A stretch of 64,000 bases of DNA from Cordilura impudica (lineage: Eukaryota > Arthropoda > Insecta > Diptera > Scathophagidae). The DNA lies in assembly GCA_963682025.1 (NCBI GenBank), contig OY821519.1, positions 65,528,783 through 65,592,782 on the forward strand, given 5' to 3'. The position numbers and the translations under genes are program-made. The first letter of the stretch is position 1. Each line of letters opens with the position of its first letter. The notes under the pieces were generated by a model. That model saw only the letters and a program-made list of their open reading frames with translations. It ran no database searches and was not told the origin of the DNA. Below are positions 14,601-28,390 of this stretch, one piece after another.

Positions 14601-17600
14601 AAACATCAATCACAAGAAATCGCCTAGCCTATTAATACTCGTATTATAGATTTATTTAATTTTTTTTTTATTTCAATGCTTGCTAATATACACACAATAT
14701 TTTGTTGTTTCTCATTCGGTAAAAAAATTATCAAATTTTTCGGCGTTCCTACTCTGGAGCATAGTTGCCCATGAGAAAAATATAGATTTTTCAAATAAAA
14801 TCCGACAACACTTCACTATTGGCCTTGAATTTATAATATCATTTGGCATTTTTTTGTTATTTTTTTTTGCGATTTTTAATTGTGGCGATTTTTGATTTTG
14901 AAGGGTTTTGTTTTTGACGATTTTTGTTTTTCGAGATTTTCGGTTATGGTGATTATTGTTTTTGGCGATTTTTGAATTTGCCGATTTTTGATTCTGAATT
15001 ATTGTTTTTCGCGATTTTCGGTTTTGGTGATTTTTGCTGTTGGTGATTTTTTAATTTGGTGATTCTGCCCATATTTTCCACGACTACTCACATCTATAAT
15101 ATTAATAGGCTAGGCGATTTCTTGTGACCGATGTTTTGTTCTACCGTTTTATCCCGATTTTGACCAAACGTATATTATTTGAAAGCTATTTTTCTTTAGC
15201 CGTTTTGCAGATTTACAGATTTTTATTTTTTTCCCTCTATTTTGTGTAAATGGCATTTAAAGTTGCTACTAACACATACATAAAATTATACATATGCTAT
15301 GTATGTTTTATTAAATTTGTTAATGTGTTTGTTATCTTTATTCACAATAATAATAAACCATAAAAGTGTTGGTTTGTGAATTGGCTAAGTTGAAAAATAA
15401 AGCTGCCTAGAAATTGCACTCGAATTTCGAGCGCTGGAATCTGCTAGTTGGTAATTAATGCACTTGTAAAGTTTCAAGTCTGTCGCTTTCATAGTACTTC
15501 GTTTTTATCTGACTACTCACATTAATATCTGATGGACTTCTACAAAATGTCAATGCTTTCTCTTTATAGTATTACAAATATATATTATATATTTACTTTG
15601 TATAGGCGGTTGAAAGCCCACTGCTCCGATCACGTCCATTTTTTGTTCGACTAATCACATTAATAAGTTATTAATAACTTATTGGCTCACGCAATGTCCC
15701 ATGGCTCTCACCATTTTAGTACTCCAGATATATGACATTTAATATTTACTTTGTAGGGGGTGCCACTCCTTAGTCCGATCCCACCCTTTTTTGTCTGACT
15801 ACTCACATTAATAATAGATGACTTCAGACAAATTTGCAAAGCTGTCTCGAGTACTATATAAATTATATCGAATAATTACTTTGTGTGGGAGGTTCCACGT
15901 CCACTTATCCGATCCCGCCCGTTTTCGGTGTGGCTATTACCATAAATAATAATTGATCTCACACAAATTTGCAAAGCTCTTCCTGTCATTGTACTCATTA
16001 TATATGATATTAAAAATTCACGCCCTCTAAAAAAAAAAAAAATTATAGCCTATAGTTCTTCCAGATACATAGTAAAACTTTGTGAAAGTTTCAGGAAGAT
16101 CGCTACAATGGTTTAGACTTCTATAAGCTACAAAAAAACATACATAATTTCGCTTTTATATATAGATTACAAACTTCGATAGATAAATTGACAACTTTAC
16201 AACCGATATTCGTCGTTAGAAATTTTAAAGGATTTCATTACAGAAGTGTTTAATTTCAAACAAAAACAATAATTTCAATAAAGGATTTCACAATACATAT
16301 TTTATTCAGCTTCTAAACGGTATAAAACATCATATACATTACACAGGGTGGCAATTCTATGTAAAAATCATGGACAATATGAGTACCAAATTTCATGTAG
16401 TGATTCTGCAATAATGGAGTCACGTTCAAAAATTTTTAAAAAAATTTTTGTCGTTGGGTGGCAACGCTTTTGAGGAGCCAATTAAAATAGAAACAGAAAC
16501 TAATTGATATATGGGGCGTTTCATGTCAAGTGATCCAACTTTTAAAACCGATGTCTTCCGATCAGGATGAAATTTGAACTTTCTGAGTTAGAGGTGGTCA
16601 AAATTTGACATTTTGACCAAACAGGTGTTTTTTCTCATCCATGTAACTTTTTACCTATTGTTCTTAGCAAAATTCGTCCCAAATAGTTTAGATAGCTATT
16701 TCTTCAGTCTTTCGGAAAAAAATTAAAATAAATAAAAAAAAATTTTTGACTTTTGGCTCAAAATTAAGCTTAGGTATTTTCTTTAAGAGCTTTTTGGTCG
16801 CTTAGTAGGATGCGAGTTGGATATCTAAAAAAAATGTTTTGTAAGTCAAGACAACGGTTTTTCAATTTTTATTAGTGTGTGTTTCCAAAACCTTAAAAAA
16901 AGTAGACAAATTAACCTTTCCGACGGTATGTTAACCTTTCCGACGGTATGTAACATACCTAACTAAAATTTCATACCTTCGATACTGTAATACCTGTAAT
17001 ATTTAACCTCAGGAAAAAAATCACATTTTTTTAGAAATGCATTTATAACATAACTATTTTTTTAATTAATTTATTGTAGCTGATGAAGTATTTAAGTTTT
17101 GTACATTTTTAAATACCCAGTCTTTCATCCAGCTTATTAATCGCATTTATTTGCTGCTTTTTTGCCAATCTTTTCTTGGCGTTACTAGGTTCAGCTGTTG
17201 ATTTCGCTGCTGATTTTTTTTTTGGCTTTAGAAAGAACTCGCATTGAGTGGAGGCAGAAAACTTGGGTCTTCCATCGACAAGCGGTATAAAAGCATGGTA
17301 TTGAGCGGTGCCATCGATTTTTTTCGCAGCATCGAATCTGTTCTTCAGTGTTTTCAATGTTTCTCATGACCCTCTTTGCTACTAAAAACTATTTTACATC
17401 CCGATCGGAAGACATCGGTTTTAAAAGTTGGATCAATTCACATGAAACGCCCCATATGTTTTCCAGATTCCAGTTACATACTTTGTAAATTGGAAATATA
17501 AATTAAAATAAGTTTTTTGGGAGGATGCCATAATTTTTTAATTTATTGTACACAACGTTAATTGACAACGTTAATTGACTCTTTAAAATATGGATTTTGA

Positions 17601-20600
17601 TGCCCATATTGTATATATTTCTTACGCAGAGTTGCCACCCCTTGTAATATATATGCTATTATATATCGTCTGAAAGGTGATTAAGAGATGTGAAAGCTTT
17701 TGACATAGTTTGTATAACAGCATGCCTCAACAAAATAAGTAAATTTTTTTTATGGATTAGTAATGGCCTTGACAAAATGAAAAGTCTCCCAAAATGGTCA
17801 TGATTCAAATATAGTGTTTTTAATTCGGCTAAAATCCGAGCTATTAATAATATCAAAAAATTATGAAATACGTTTTCGCCTACATTTAATAAAAGTTAAA
17901 ATTTTTAATTTGATTTAAAAGATTTCAACAACGTTAGATGGATGGACCCCGAAAAATCATTACAGATAATAGCAATTTATATATGGTTTCTTTGGAAGAA
18001 ATGTTGAAAATGTTGAAAAAAACTAAAAGAAGAGATTGATTCAAAACGGTAAAAAATGTTAAGGTTTATTATATTGAGACCGCAAACTGCAAGTTTTTTC
18101 TCCATATAGTTCAAGGTACTCGTAACTTACATATAAAGTCATAGAAATTATTTCAATAATATATTAGATTCCGTCAACTTACCCTTTAAATTGCTTAAGG
18201 AATATATTTACATTGAGACTACGTTTACCATCGAGTAGATTAATTTCGGTACTTTCTTTTTTCGATTTACGATCCAGTGTATCATAACCCGCACTATTGC
18301 TATTAGCACTATCAGCGCGCCCAAGTTTGGGAGAACCCTGAGCACTGGTCGATTGTAAACAGAATAAACCCTCCATCTCATTCCAATCCAAATCTTCCAT
18401 AGAATTGTCTTGATGATTGTTAGCCACAATTGTCCAAAGATTTTGTTTGCCAATAACTTTATGTGGTGGAATCTTGCCCCAATTTAATGTTTTCATTCTA
18501 GCTTTAGGTGCTGGCGTGTCTTGTTGTGGCAACAGCACATCATTGGCACGTGGTTCTGGTGTAAGCGAACGGACTGGCAGGGAATTATTAACAGTAAGCA
18601 ATGCCCCACCAGGCGGAGGAGCGGGCGGTGCTCCGGGTATGGGTGGTGGTGCTGGCGGACCATTGCACATTCTCATAGGTGGTGGAGGCGGTGGTGGTAC
18701 TCCTGTTTTGTTAGCCCCACCAATTGGTGGAGGAGCTGGTGCTGGTGGTGGTGGCGGAGGTGGTACAGCATTGGAACCATTTGTTTTACGTGTTGGACTG
18801 GTAGCATCACTGCGACAATTTTGACATGCAAATTTTTGTGCTGTAGAAGTGCGTAACAATCGCACAGAATCTTCATGATTTTCCAACAGCGTAGCTCGAT
18901 GCACTAGTTTTTCCGTGGTATCCCATATGACATCACTGACTGGTTCTTTGGAATCAATACGTAGCAGATGCTGTAGTACACTAAGGAATGGCACTTCCTG
19001 TGGTGTATCGGCCACCTATAAATGAGAAGTTACATATATATTTATAAGTTACATCTTGTTGTTGTTTTACTATATCAATGTCAATCTCATGTTTTTTTTA
19101 AACATGTTTAAAGCTACATACATACATGCTTTCAATATCTATTACAAGACAAGTTTTCTAAACTAAACTAAACTAAACTAAACGGTAAGCACGACAATAT
19201 CTACATTAAAGTGTTTTACGTCATATACGAATATTATAACCACACGTGCGAGTGTTACATACATATGTATGTATTTATCCAAATTTACCACAATGTTTGT
19301 GTGTATGCAAAATGTTTGTAGAACTTTATGTAAAACCACGTTGAACTGTTAAAGTTTTCTCCTTGACTCTGAAATTTTTCTGATAATTTTTGTACGTAAT
19401 CTTAACATTGCCTTAATATTTTAAAATATTTTTTAAAGGCTCCATGATATTAGTATTAGGTCCAACCAATTGGATATATAAAATAAGCATGAACCGAATT
19501 TGAGTGACATGGTTATTAATTTTTTTGCCTGAGGATATGAAAAAGTTCACATCGGATTCTATATTTATATGGGGACTAGGTCGAAAAATGCACCGATCCT
19601 GACCGTACTTGGTAAGCTCACTTATTTTTTTTTTTGCAAAAACATATACAAACCAAATTTGAGAAAAATCTGTGCAATATTTTTGTTTTTTTTTTTTTAT
19701 AGATTTAATGAAGGTCGGGAATCAGCTTCATATGGGGGCTATGACGAAGAATTGTCCTATAGGGTTTATTTTTGGACTACTGATAAATGGATATAATAAA
19801 CATATACAAACCTCTTTTGACCGAGATCTATTATGATAATTTTTGTATTATGGCAATTTAAATCGATTTCATATGGGGGCGAGGTGAAAATCGGTTGATT
19901 TTCAACAATTTTAATAGCGATAGAAGCTTATAGAAGCTTATACTAAATTTCATCAAAATATATTCATATATATGCGACATGTAGTTTGATTAAAAAGTTA
20001 ACATAGACACACAGACGGACGGACGGACGGACGGACGGACATCGCTAAATGGACTCAGAAAGTGATTCTGAGTCGATCGGTACAATAAAAGATGGGCCTA
20101 GGTCAAATATTTTTGGTGACGGAATCGCTTTGTTCTTAAGTCGTAAAGCTACGAAATCCCTCATGAGTTGGAACCTTATAACAGCTAGATTCCACTCAAA
20201 AATACGCAACATAACCATTGTAAAATGCGATGCACCTATTGAAACGTCAAAACCGGAAGAAAAATCTAACTTTTATGAAGGGTTAGATAAAGCCATTTCA
20301 AAAACCCCTAAAGGAGACATACTGATATGTATCGGAGACTTAAGCGCGAAAGTGGGAGGGGACAACACCTCGTACGAACACGTATTGGGTAGACATAGTG
20401 TCGGTGTCCGAAATGCGAATGGCCAATTCTTACGAGAAGCATGTAGTCGACGTAGCCTCATAGTGGGAGGAACAAGCTTGAAACAGAAACGCGGGTCTCT
20501 CCAGATGGGAGAACCGAAAATCAAATAGACCACTTTTGTGTACGCCGTAAGTGGAAACATAACCTATGCGATGTAAGAGTAAAGCGAAGTGCAGACATCG

Positions 20601-23600
20601 GATCTGACCACCACTTGGTTACTATAACCCTAGAGATGAAAGTCAGCGCCATTCGAGATGCTCACAAACAGTTCTTGTCAGGCAAATTCGATGTCGAAAA
20701 CTTAAAAATACCTAGTTACCAACAAGATGTGAAAAATAAAATCAGCAGAATTACAGAACATAAATATGGCCCAGACATGGGCGTAGAAGAACATTGGAAA
20801 TTTATAAAGGATAAGCTCACAGAAACCTGTGAGCAAATACTTGGACAACGCCCCAAGGAAGGAAAGGAATAGATGAGCCCACAAACCTGGTCCCTGATCG
20901 AAGAAAGACGGTCTTTGAAGATATACAAGTACTGTGGAAAATTACCCCGTAAAAGAAAAGAATCGGACCAGTAAAAAAAATGCAAAGAAGTGAAAGACGC
21001 ATGCAGAACAGATAAAGGAACATATGCTTGCTACTCAAGCAAATGATGCTGCCGCAAAAAACGACACAAAGGCAGTATATGAAATAACAAAGAAACTTGC
21101 TGGTAAACGTAAGCCACCTGACCGCCCCATCAAATCAAAAGATGGAACTCTCCTTACAAACGCTGATGATCAATTAAAACAATGGCGATGCACTTTATGG
21201 AAACGCTAAATACTAGTCCACAACGGACCTCGCACCCTACCCACCATTATCCGACCCTTCAACATCCAACCCACCAACATCTAACCCACCAACATCAAAG
21301 CCCTCAACCCCGCCATCATCCATATTGGACACTATCCCTACAACTGTGGACGAGATAGTGACTGCTGTCAAGAAATTAAAGAATAACAAGTTATCGGGAT
21401 ATGATCGTATCCCACCTGAGATTCTAAAACGATGTCCCCAGAAAATGGCGCTTCTGTTCCAACCGCTTTTGCAGAAAATATTGAGCGATGAAAAGCTACC
21501 CGATGACTGGTTGCAAGGAATCTTAATAAAACTGCCAAGAAAAGGAGACTTCTCCCAATGTAAGAACTATAGAGGAATTTCACTACTCTCCATACCCTCC
21601 AAGATAATCACCAGAATCCTGCATAATCGAATAAATGAGTCGGTCAAGAGTAAACTGCGCAAAGAACAGGCGGGTTTCCGTTCTAACAGGTCATGTGTTG
21701 ACCAGATAAATATTCTGAGAATTATAGCGGAACAAGTGGAAGAGTGGCAATGCAACCTCTACCTAACTTTTGTAGATTACACCACTGCATTTGATAGTAT
21801 ATTTCGATGCAAAATATGGGAGCTATTAAGTGCAGCGGGTATTCCTCACAAGCTGACAAGTCTTATAAAAGCACAATATGATGGCTCTCAATGCAGAGTA
21901 CTACAAAACAGTCAACTCTCAGAACCTTTTTGCCCCTAATCGGGAGTAAGACAAGGATGCCTTCTGTCCCCTCTCCGATTTCTCCTAGTCATAGATAATG
22001 TATTTGGAAATGCATTCGACCATGGTCACCGGGGAATCCAATGGACTTTAAACGACCACCTCGAGGATCTGGACAAATTGTCATTAAAGAACGAAAATGG
22101 AAATGGTTCGGTCATACTTTGAGAAAAGAACCGGATGAAATATGCCGTCAGGCATTGGACTGGAATCCAAAGGGCAGCAGAAAACCGGGCCGACCAATGA
22201 CCACCAGGAGAAATAGTCTGTCCCAAGACATTAGAAACAGTGGAAAAACATGGAACGAGATAAAAACATTGGCGAATGATGAAGAAGCTTGGAAAAATTT
22301 CGTTAAGGCCCGATGTTCCAACTGAGGGGCAGTGTGGGCATGAAGATTTATACTTCGTGCTCCGGAAAAGAAGAAGAAGATGAAGATACAAAAAATAGAA
22401 AACGATGAGCTTTCAGATGACGCATCATGGTCTTGTTTAGTAAGGTGGCTGTCAGTAAGCAATGTTCTAGCAAAATTTTTTAATTTAATGGAACCAATCA
22501 AACAATTTGTCAATTAGAAAGTTAAATTTTTACCGGAACTTGAAGATACCCAATAGTTGCTGAATATGGCGTTCTTCACGGATATTTTTCATAACATACA
22601 ATCATTAAATTTATCTCTGTAAGGACATAATAAACTTTTTTCCGATTTGGCACAGAATGTATTTAGCTTCAATAACAAATCAAAACTGTTCGGGAAAGAT
22701 CTGGTTTCTAAAACTTTCATTCATTTCACGTGTATCAGTAAATCTTTACAAAGTTTACCCGGATTTGACATAATAGTTACAGATTATGTATGCAAGCAGA
22801 AGATTTAACCAATGGATTCCGTGATCAACACTTAAGCCATTATTTATATTTTTGTAAAATCCTTTCCTTGTTGACATTATGAAGAATGGTTGTGCTGTAT
22901 TACCGCCAATTGCTTCGGCTATAGCAGCTTAAAAATTATAGCTACTGGAGCTCCAAGAAGATGAAGGGTTGAACCAAGTTAAACAGAATAATTGTACAAT
23001 AATTGACTTTTTAAACAGGAAATATTCGAAAACCAAAGATTGTGCACTCAGACAAATATCTATTTTCGGTACTTCCTATTCTTTCGAGTCATTGTATTCA
23101 ATACTTAAATTTGTTAGAAATATATATCGGTCTGTTTAACTGAGCTGGTGCGAATTGCCATAACAGATGATCATCCAAACTTCAAGTGGCTAACTGCTAA
23201 AATGGATAATATTCGTAAAGCATCAACAAGCAAATCTAAATTCTAAACATTTTCTATTTATGTAATATTTTCTACAATTTTCTAATTATTTTTTTTTGTT
23301 TTGTCTGAATTTGTAAAAAGAAAGAATCAATAATATTAATAGGCTAGATGATTTCTTGTGACTGATGTTTTGTTCTACCGTTTTATCCTGATTTTAATCA
23401 AACATATATTATTTCTTTTTAGCCGATTTGCAGATTTACAGATTTTAAAACTTTTTCCTTTATTTTGAGTAAATTGCATTTAAAGTTGCTACTAACACAT
23501 ACATAAAATTATACAATGCTATGTGTGTGTTTATTAAATTTGTTAATGTGTTTGTAGTAAAAATGAGTTTGTTTTTTATGTTGATTTGTGAATTGGCTAT

Positions 23601-26600
23601 AATTGATTGATCTTTATTTAATGAAAAAATAAAATTTCCTAGAATTTGCGCTCGAATTTCGAGGGCTGGAATCTGCTAGTTTTTTGTATAATTTTGTCTA
23701 AATTTGTAACAAGAAATGAAATAAAATAAATTATTGTTGGATATTTAATAAAAAAAATTTCATTTGTTTCTTATTTATTCTATAAAAAATGTTTCTTATA
23801 GCTTCTATAATATTAATAGGCAAGGCGATTTCTAATGACCCCTTCTACGCTTTTAGTTATCAACCGGTTTTGACAAAAAATATACCATTTGAAAGGAATT
23901 TCTTTGCTATGTGCACCATCTTTATAGATGTCTACCCTCTTGTAAATTTTTTTGGAGTAATTATTATTTAAAGTTGCTACTAACACATACATAAAACACA
24001 TAACTATACAGTGCTGTGTGTGTGTATTTATTAAATTTGTTGTGTTTGCCAAAATTGTATATCAAAAGGCCTGTGTTAAATTGTGTATTGGCTAAAATTT
24101 AAAATGATTAGCATACCTTTAGGCTCTTATAAAATTATTTATTAACAAACCCATTTATAAATCTTTTGTGTGTTCAACAAATATTTATAATGGAATTTAA
24201 TGAATTTAACTTGAAAGAAAAAAATTTATTGAGCCGCATTATGCGGTATATAACTTCTTACTTGTTATACCCTATACCACTATGTGGTTTGGGTATAATG
24301 ACTTTGTGCTGCTGTTTGTAACAACCAAAAATATTTAACCTAGACCCATCTTTAATTATACCAATCGAATCAGAATCACTTTTTGAATCGATTTAACAAT
24401 GTTCGTCCGTCCGTCTGTGTGTCCATGTAAACCTTGTAATCAAACTGCAGATCGCAAATATGAATATATTTTGATACAATTTGGTATATAAACTTTCATC
24501 GCCCATGGGATGAACGCTATTGAAATTGGTGAGAATCGGTCCATGTTCAGACCTAACCCCAATACAAATGACCCCTATAAAATCGACATAAATTGCCATA
24601 AGATCCAAATTGTCGTATAGATCTTAATCAAATTGGGTTTTTATGTGTTTAGGTCTAGACCGACTATACTTTTCTTACTTGCTTTTGTTATATTTTTGTA
24701 TTCAGCCTATCTTTGTATCTTTAAATTAACATATTACACGTAAATTCCGATAGCCATATTTAACATTTTACTGATATAAGGCAAAACTTAATTTTCCATG
24801 ATTTTTAGAGTAAGGTAATTTGAAACTTATTTTTTGAAATATCCTAGCAAAACACTCCATTACATGTAATAAGCTTTAGAATAGGAAATCAAAAGTGTTC
24901 AGTAGTTACCTGTCCATTACGAAACCCATTATTTTAACTTGGGGGGTGTCATTGGAGGAAAGACCTTACGGGCACCTCACTACGTACTGATACCAATAAC
25001 TAGTTACTTTATAGATCAAGAAGGGTTTTGAGTAATTTGTTACATGTAGGGAGTAAAGAAAATTTCTGTGAAAACAACACATTGGCATCGCACAATATGT
25101 TGTAAATAATGTAATGTAACATTTAACTGCTTTTGCTGTGTTTTTTGCCCAATGATGACTACCGCCGCGAAATAGTTTGTTTCATTAAATTTAACTCATT
25201 ATTTATAGTTTCTAATAATACAAGCAGTGGTCATTAGCTGTAAGTATTTACATAAATCATTATCAGGAAGTCCTTACAATTAGCTTGAAATAATTCAGAA
25301 GGTATGGTGTTAACATTACTATGTAATGCAAACGGTAATAACTAATCATTACCAAGGTTTTGTTGGGATCGCATATTTTTTAAGCTTTCAAAACATTGCA
25401 AAGTATCTCTTACTTTGCCTTTGGTATTCTAACACCGGCTGCATTAAGAAAGTATATATCTTATGAAGAACCTAAAGATAGTTTTCTACTCGAATAGAAG
25501 AAAAAATCTAATTTTTCTGATAGAAGTTAATGCTTTCTATAAGAAAACCATGATTGTTTTTATAAAAAAAGAAATAATAAATAAGAGATTATAATAAATA
25601 CTGGTTAAAAACGAAAAACTTAAATATTACAATTTAAAGATTAATTATCGGCAACTGTATTAAAATGGTAACCGCATCCAACAGTGGTATAATATTGATT
25701 TTAAGACACAGGTGAAGGGTATAAAAGTTTGGAACCGAATTTAATGCATCTAGTTGTTGTTAATTGCGACTTTTTAAAGATCAGATTTACTTCCAAACTT
25801 TTAAAAAAATTGATGTCATGCAATTCTATACAATTGTTTCGATTTTAATTTGTAAGGGAATCTCAATATTTTAGCGGAATTTTCATCAAAAACTATTTTT
25901 ATGAGATTTCAAAGCAAATATAAAAGTACTATTAGTATTTTTTTAATTGAGCTGAGTTTCGTTTTGAGCAGAAAATCGTAACAAGTTTATAGACATGTGT
26001 CATAAAATCACTTTGCAATTATTTATACTTACATACTTATGTGCATATATGTATATTGTTCTCATGCATGAAATATATGTATGTACACATATATATTTTC
26101 GCCAATGTTATTGTTGTTTTAGAAAAGTTTTGTTACAAACAACCTTGACAAATTATGTTCAAATATGGTAAATAAATTACAAACTACTTTAATAGATTTT
26201 GTTTTTCGTTTCGCATTAATTTTACTAACAATCAGCAGATAATTTCCTAACTAATAACAAATCATTTTACTATACACAGCGATACTCAGTTTAAGTGTAC
26301 GAGCATAGTACTATAAATCCATCATACATATGTTATTTGTGCATCATGCTTATAAGTTTGTCATTTCATTTGTAACACTTGATATAATATTAATATTTCG
26401 TTGTAGTAAATCTATTAATATTTCATAACTATACGAAACCACTTTTGATGTAAGTGCACATTCTTACTATATTCATATACTTATGCTATTTACGCGGAAA
26501 TGGCGCGTTACATATTTGTACCCGCCTTAGATAAGATAAATTCATTCTTCTGAGATTTCAAATAGGAATTGACTAAAAGTCTTGAATTAAATTTTTTATT

Positions 26601-28356
26601 TCTTCCAAATAATAGGTTTTCTAAAGGCATTCCAAATAGACGTTTGTTTTAGTAATGACCTCTTCATTCGACCAGGAAATACTAGCATGGGGCTAAATCT
26701 AGATGGAGAATATGCTGGATGGGGTAGCAGTTCGTAGCCCAATGGTGCAATGGCATCATTTTCTGCACCAATTGCGGTGGTATTTGCTTCAAATCAATGT
26801 CGAGTCTGGCCAACAGTTGTGAATAATATTCGCCAGCGATAGTTTTATCCTTTTCAAAATCATCGATGTGAATGTCGCCACATGCATTCCAAAAAACTTC
26901 TTTTGTTCTTTGGTCTCTGGTGTATTGTGATGGATCCACGTTTTGTCCACGATTATGAAAAATATCCGTTCGTCTGTGTATCCATGTAAATCTTATAATC
27001 AAACTACAGATCGCAAATATTTTGCTGAAATTTTGTATGTACAAAAATATTGCACAGATTTTTCTCTAATTTCTTTTATATACGTTTTTACAAAAATTAA
27101 GTAGGTTCTTTCTTTGACCTAGTCCCTATAGCATAAGAATGAACTTTTCATATCTGCAAGCAAAAATTTATAACACTGCTACTCAAATTTGGTGTATGCT
27201 TGAGACCCTTTCTCTAAACATGGTATAGAGTATCGTATAGTCAGTCTAGATTGATTGTAATTTTCTTACTGGATTTTCATAAGATTATTATGAATATTAT
27301 TATTTTGGAATATTTAGAACCTTAAATTTTGATTGAAAAATAATCGCACCCATAAAAACAAAGTTTTTATTAAAACTCTTTCTTTCTTTATGCATATGAG
27401 TTTTGAATCTCTCCGTGACTGTGCGTGACTTTGCGTGACTATTTTAAAATTAATCTTTGGGCACAACAAGTCTATGGACAAAGCTTCAGATCGATCGGAT
27501 GAGGGGAAATGGGGTTTAAGTCACTCCGTGACTGTGCGTGACTAAGCGTGACTGTGCGTGACTATGTCAAAGTTAATCTTTTTTCACAGCAAGTCTAGCG
27601 ATTCACTTTCAGATCGATCGGATAAAGGGAAATTGCTTTTAAATCACTGAATTGCTTTTAAATCACTGTGACTATGCGTGACTGTGCGTGACTATGTTGA
27701 AGTTAATCTTTCTTTACAGCAAATATATCGACCAAGTGTCAATTTGATTGGATGAGGGGAAATCCTTTTAAATCACTCCGTCACTGTGTGTGACTATGCG
27801 TGTCTGTGCTTGACTATATCAAAGTTAATCTTTTATTCACAGCAAGTGTATGGGCATATTTTCAGATCGATCGGATAAGGGGAAGTGAGGTTTTAATCTC
27901 TCCGAGACTGTGCGTGACTATGCGTAACTGCGCGTGACTATGTCGAAGTTAATCTTTTTTCATATCAAGTCTATCGACCAAGTTTCAGATCGATCGGATA
28001 AGGGGCAATGGGTTTTAAATCACTCCCTGTCTGTACATAACTGTGCGTGACTATGTTGAAGTTAATTTTTCTTTACAGCAAGTTTATCGACCAAGTTTCA
28101 GATTGATTGGATGAGGGGAAATCCGTTTTAAATCTCTCCGCGACTGTGCGTGACCATGCGTGACTGTGTGTGACTAAGTAAAAGTTAATCTTTTTTTTAT
28201 AGCATCTGTATGGATCAAGTTTCAGATCGATCGGATGAGGGTAAATGACAATTAGATCACTCCATGACTGTGCGTGACTACCCCAAAATTAATCTGTAGT
28301 CACAACAAGACTATGGGTAAAGTTTCAGACCAATTGGATAAGGGGGAATGACCCAC

Positions 28357-28390
<34 letters not shown>

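Noticed and set aside
17109..17357. Host gene on the minus strand (basic 82-residue ORF)
   Set aside because: It lies between the inverted repeats of a small transposon, has no splice context, and is a C-terminal fragment.
18417..18856. Plus-strand Gly/Trp-rich open frames
   Set aside because: They are antisense to the poly-proline FH1 of form3; the minus-strand exon has splice sites, phase and domain support.
27400..28390. CRISPR-like array
   Set aside because: Units are contiguous tandem repeats of ~115 bp with no unique spacers, in a eukaryotic genome.
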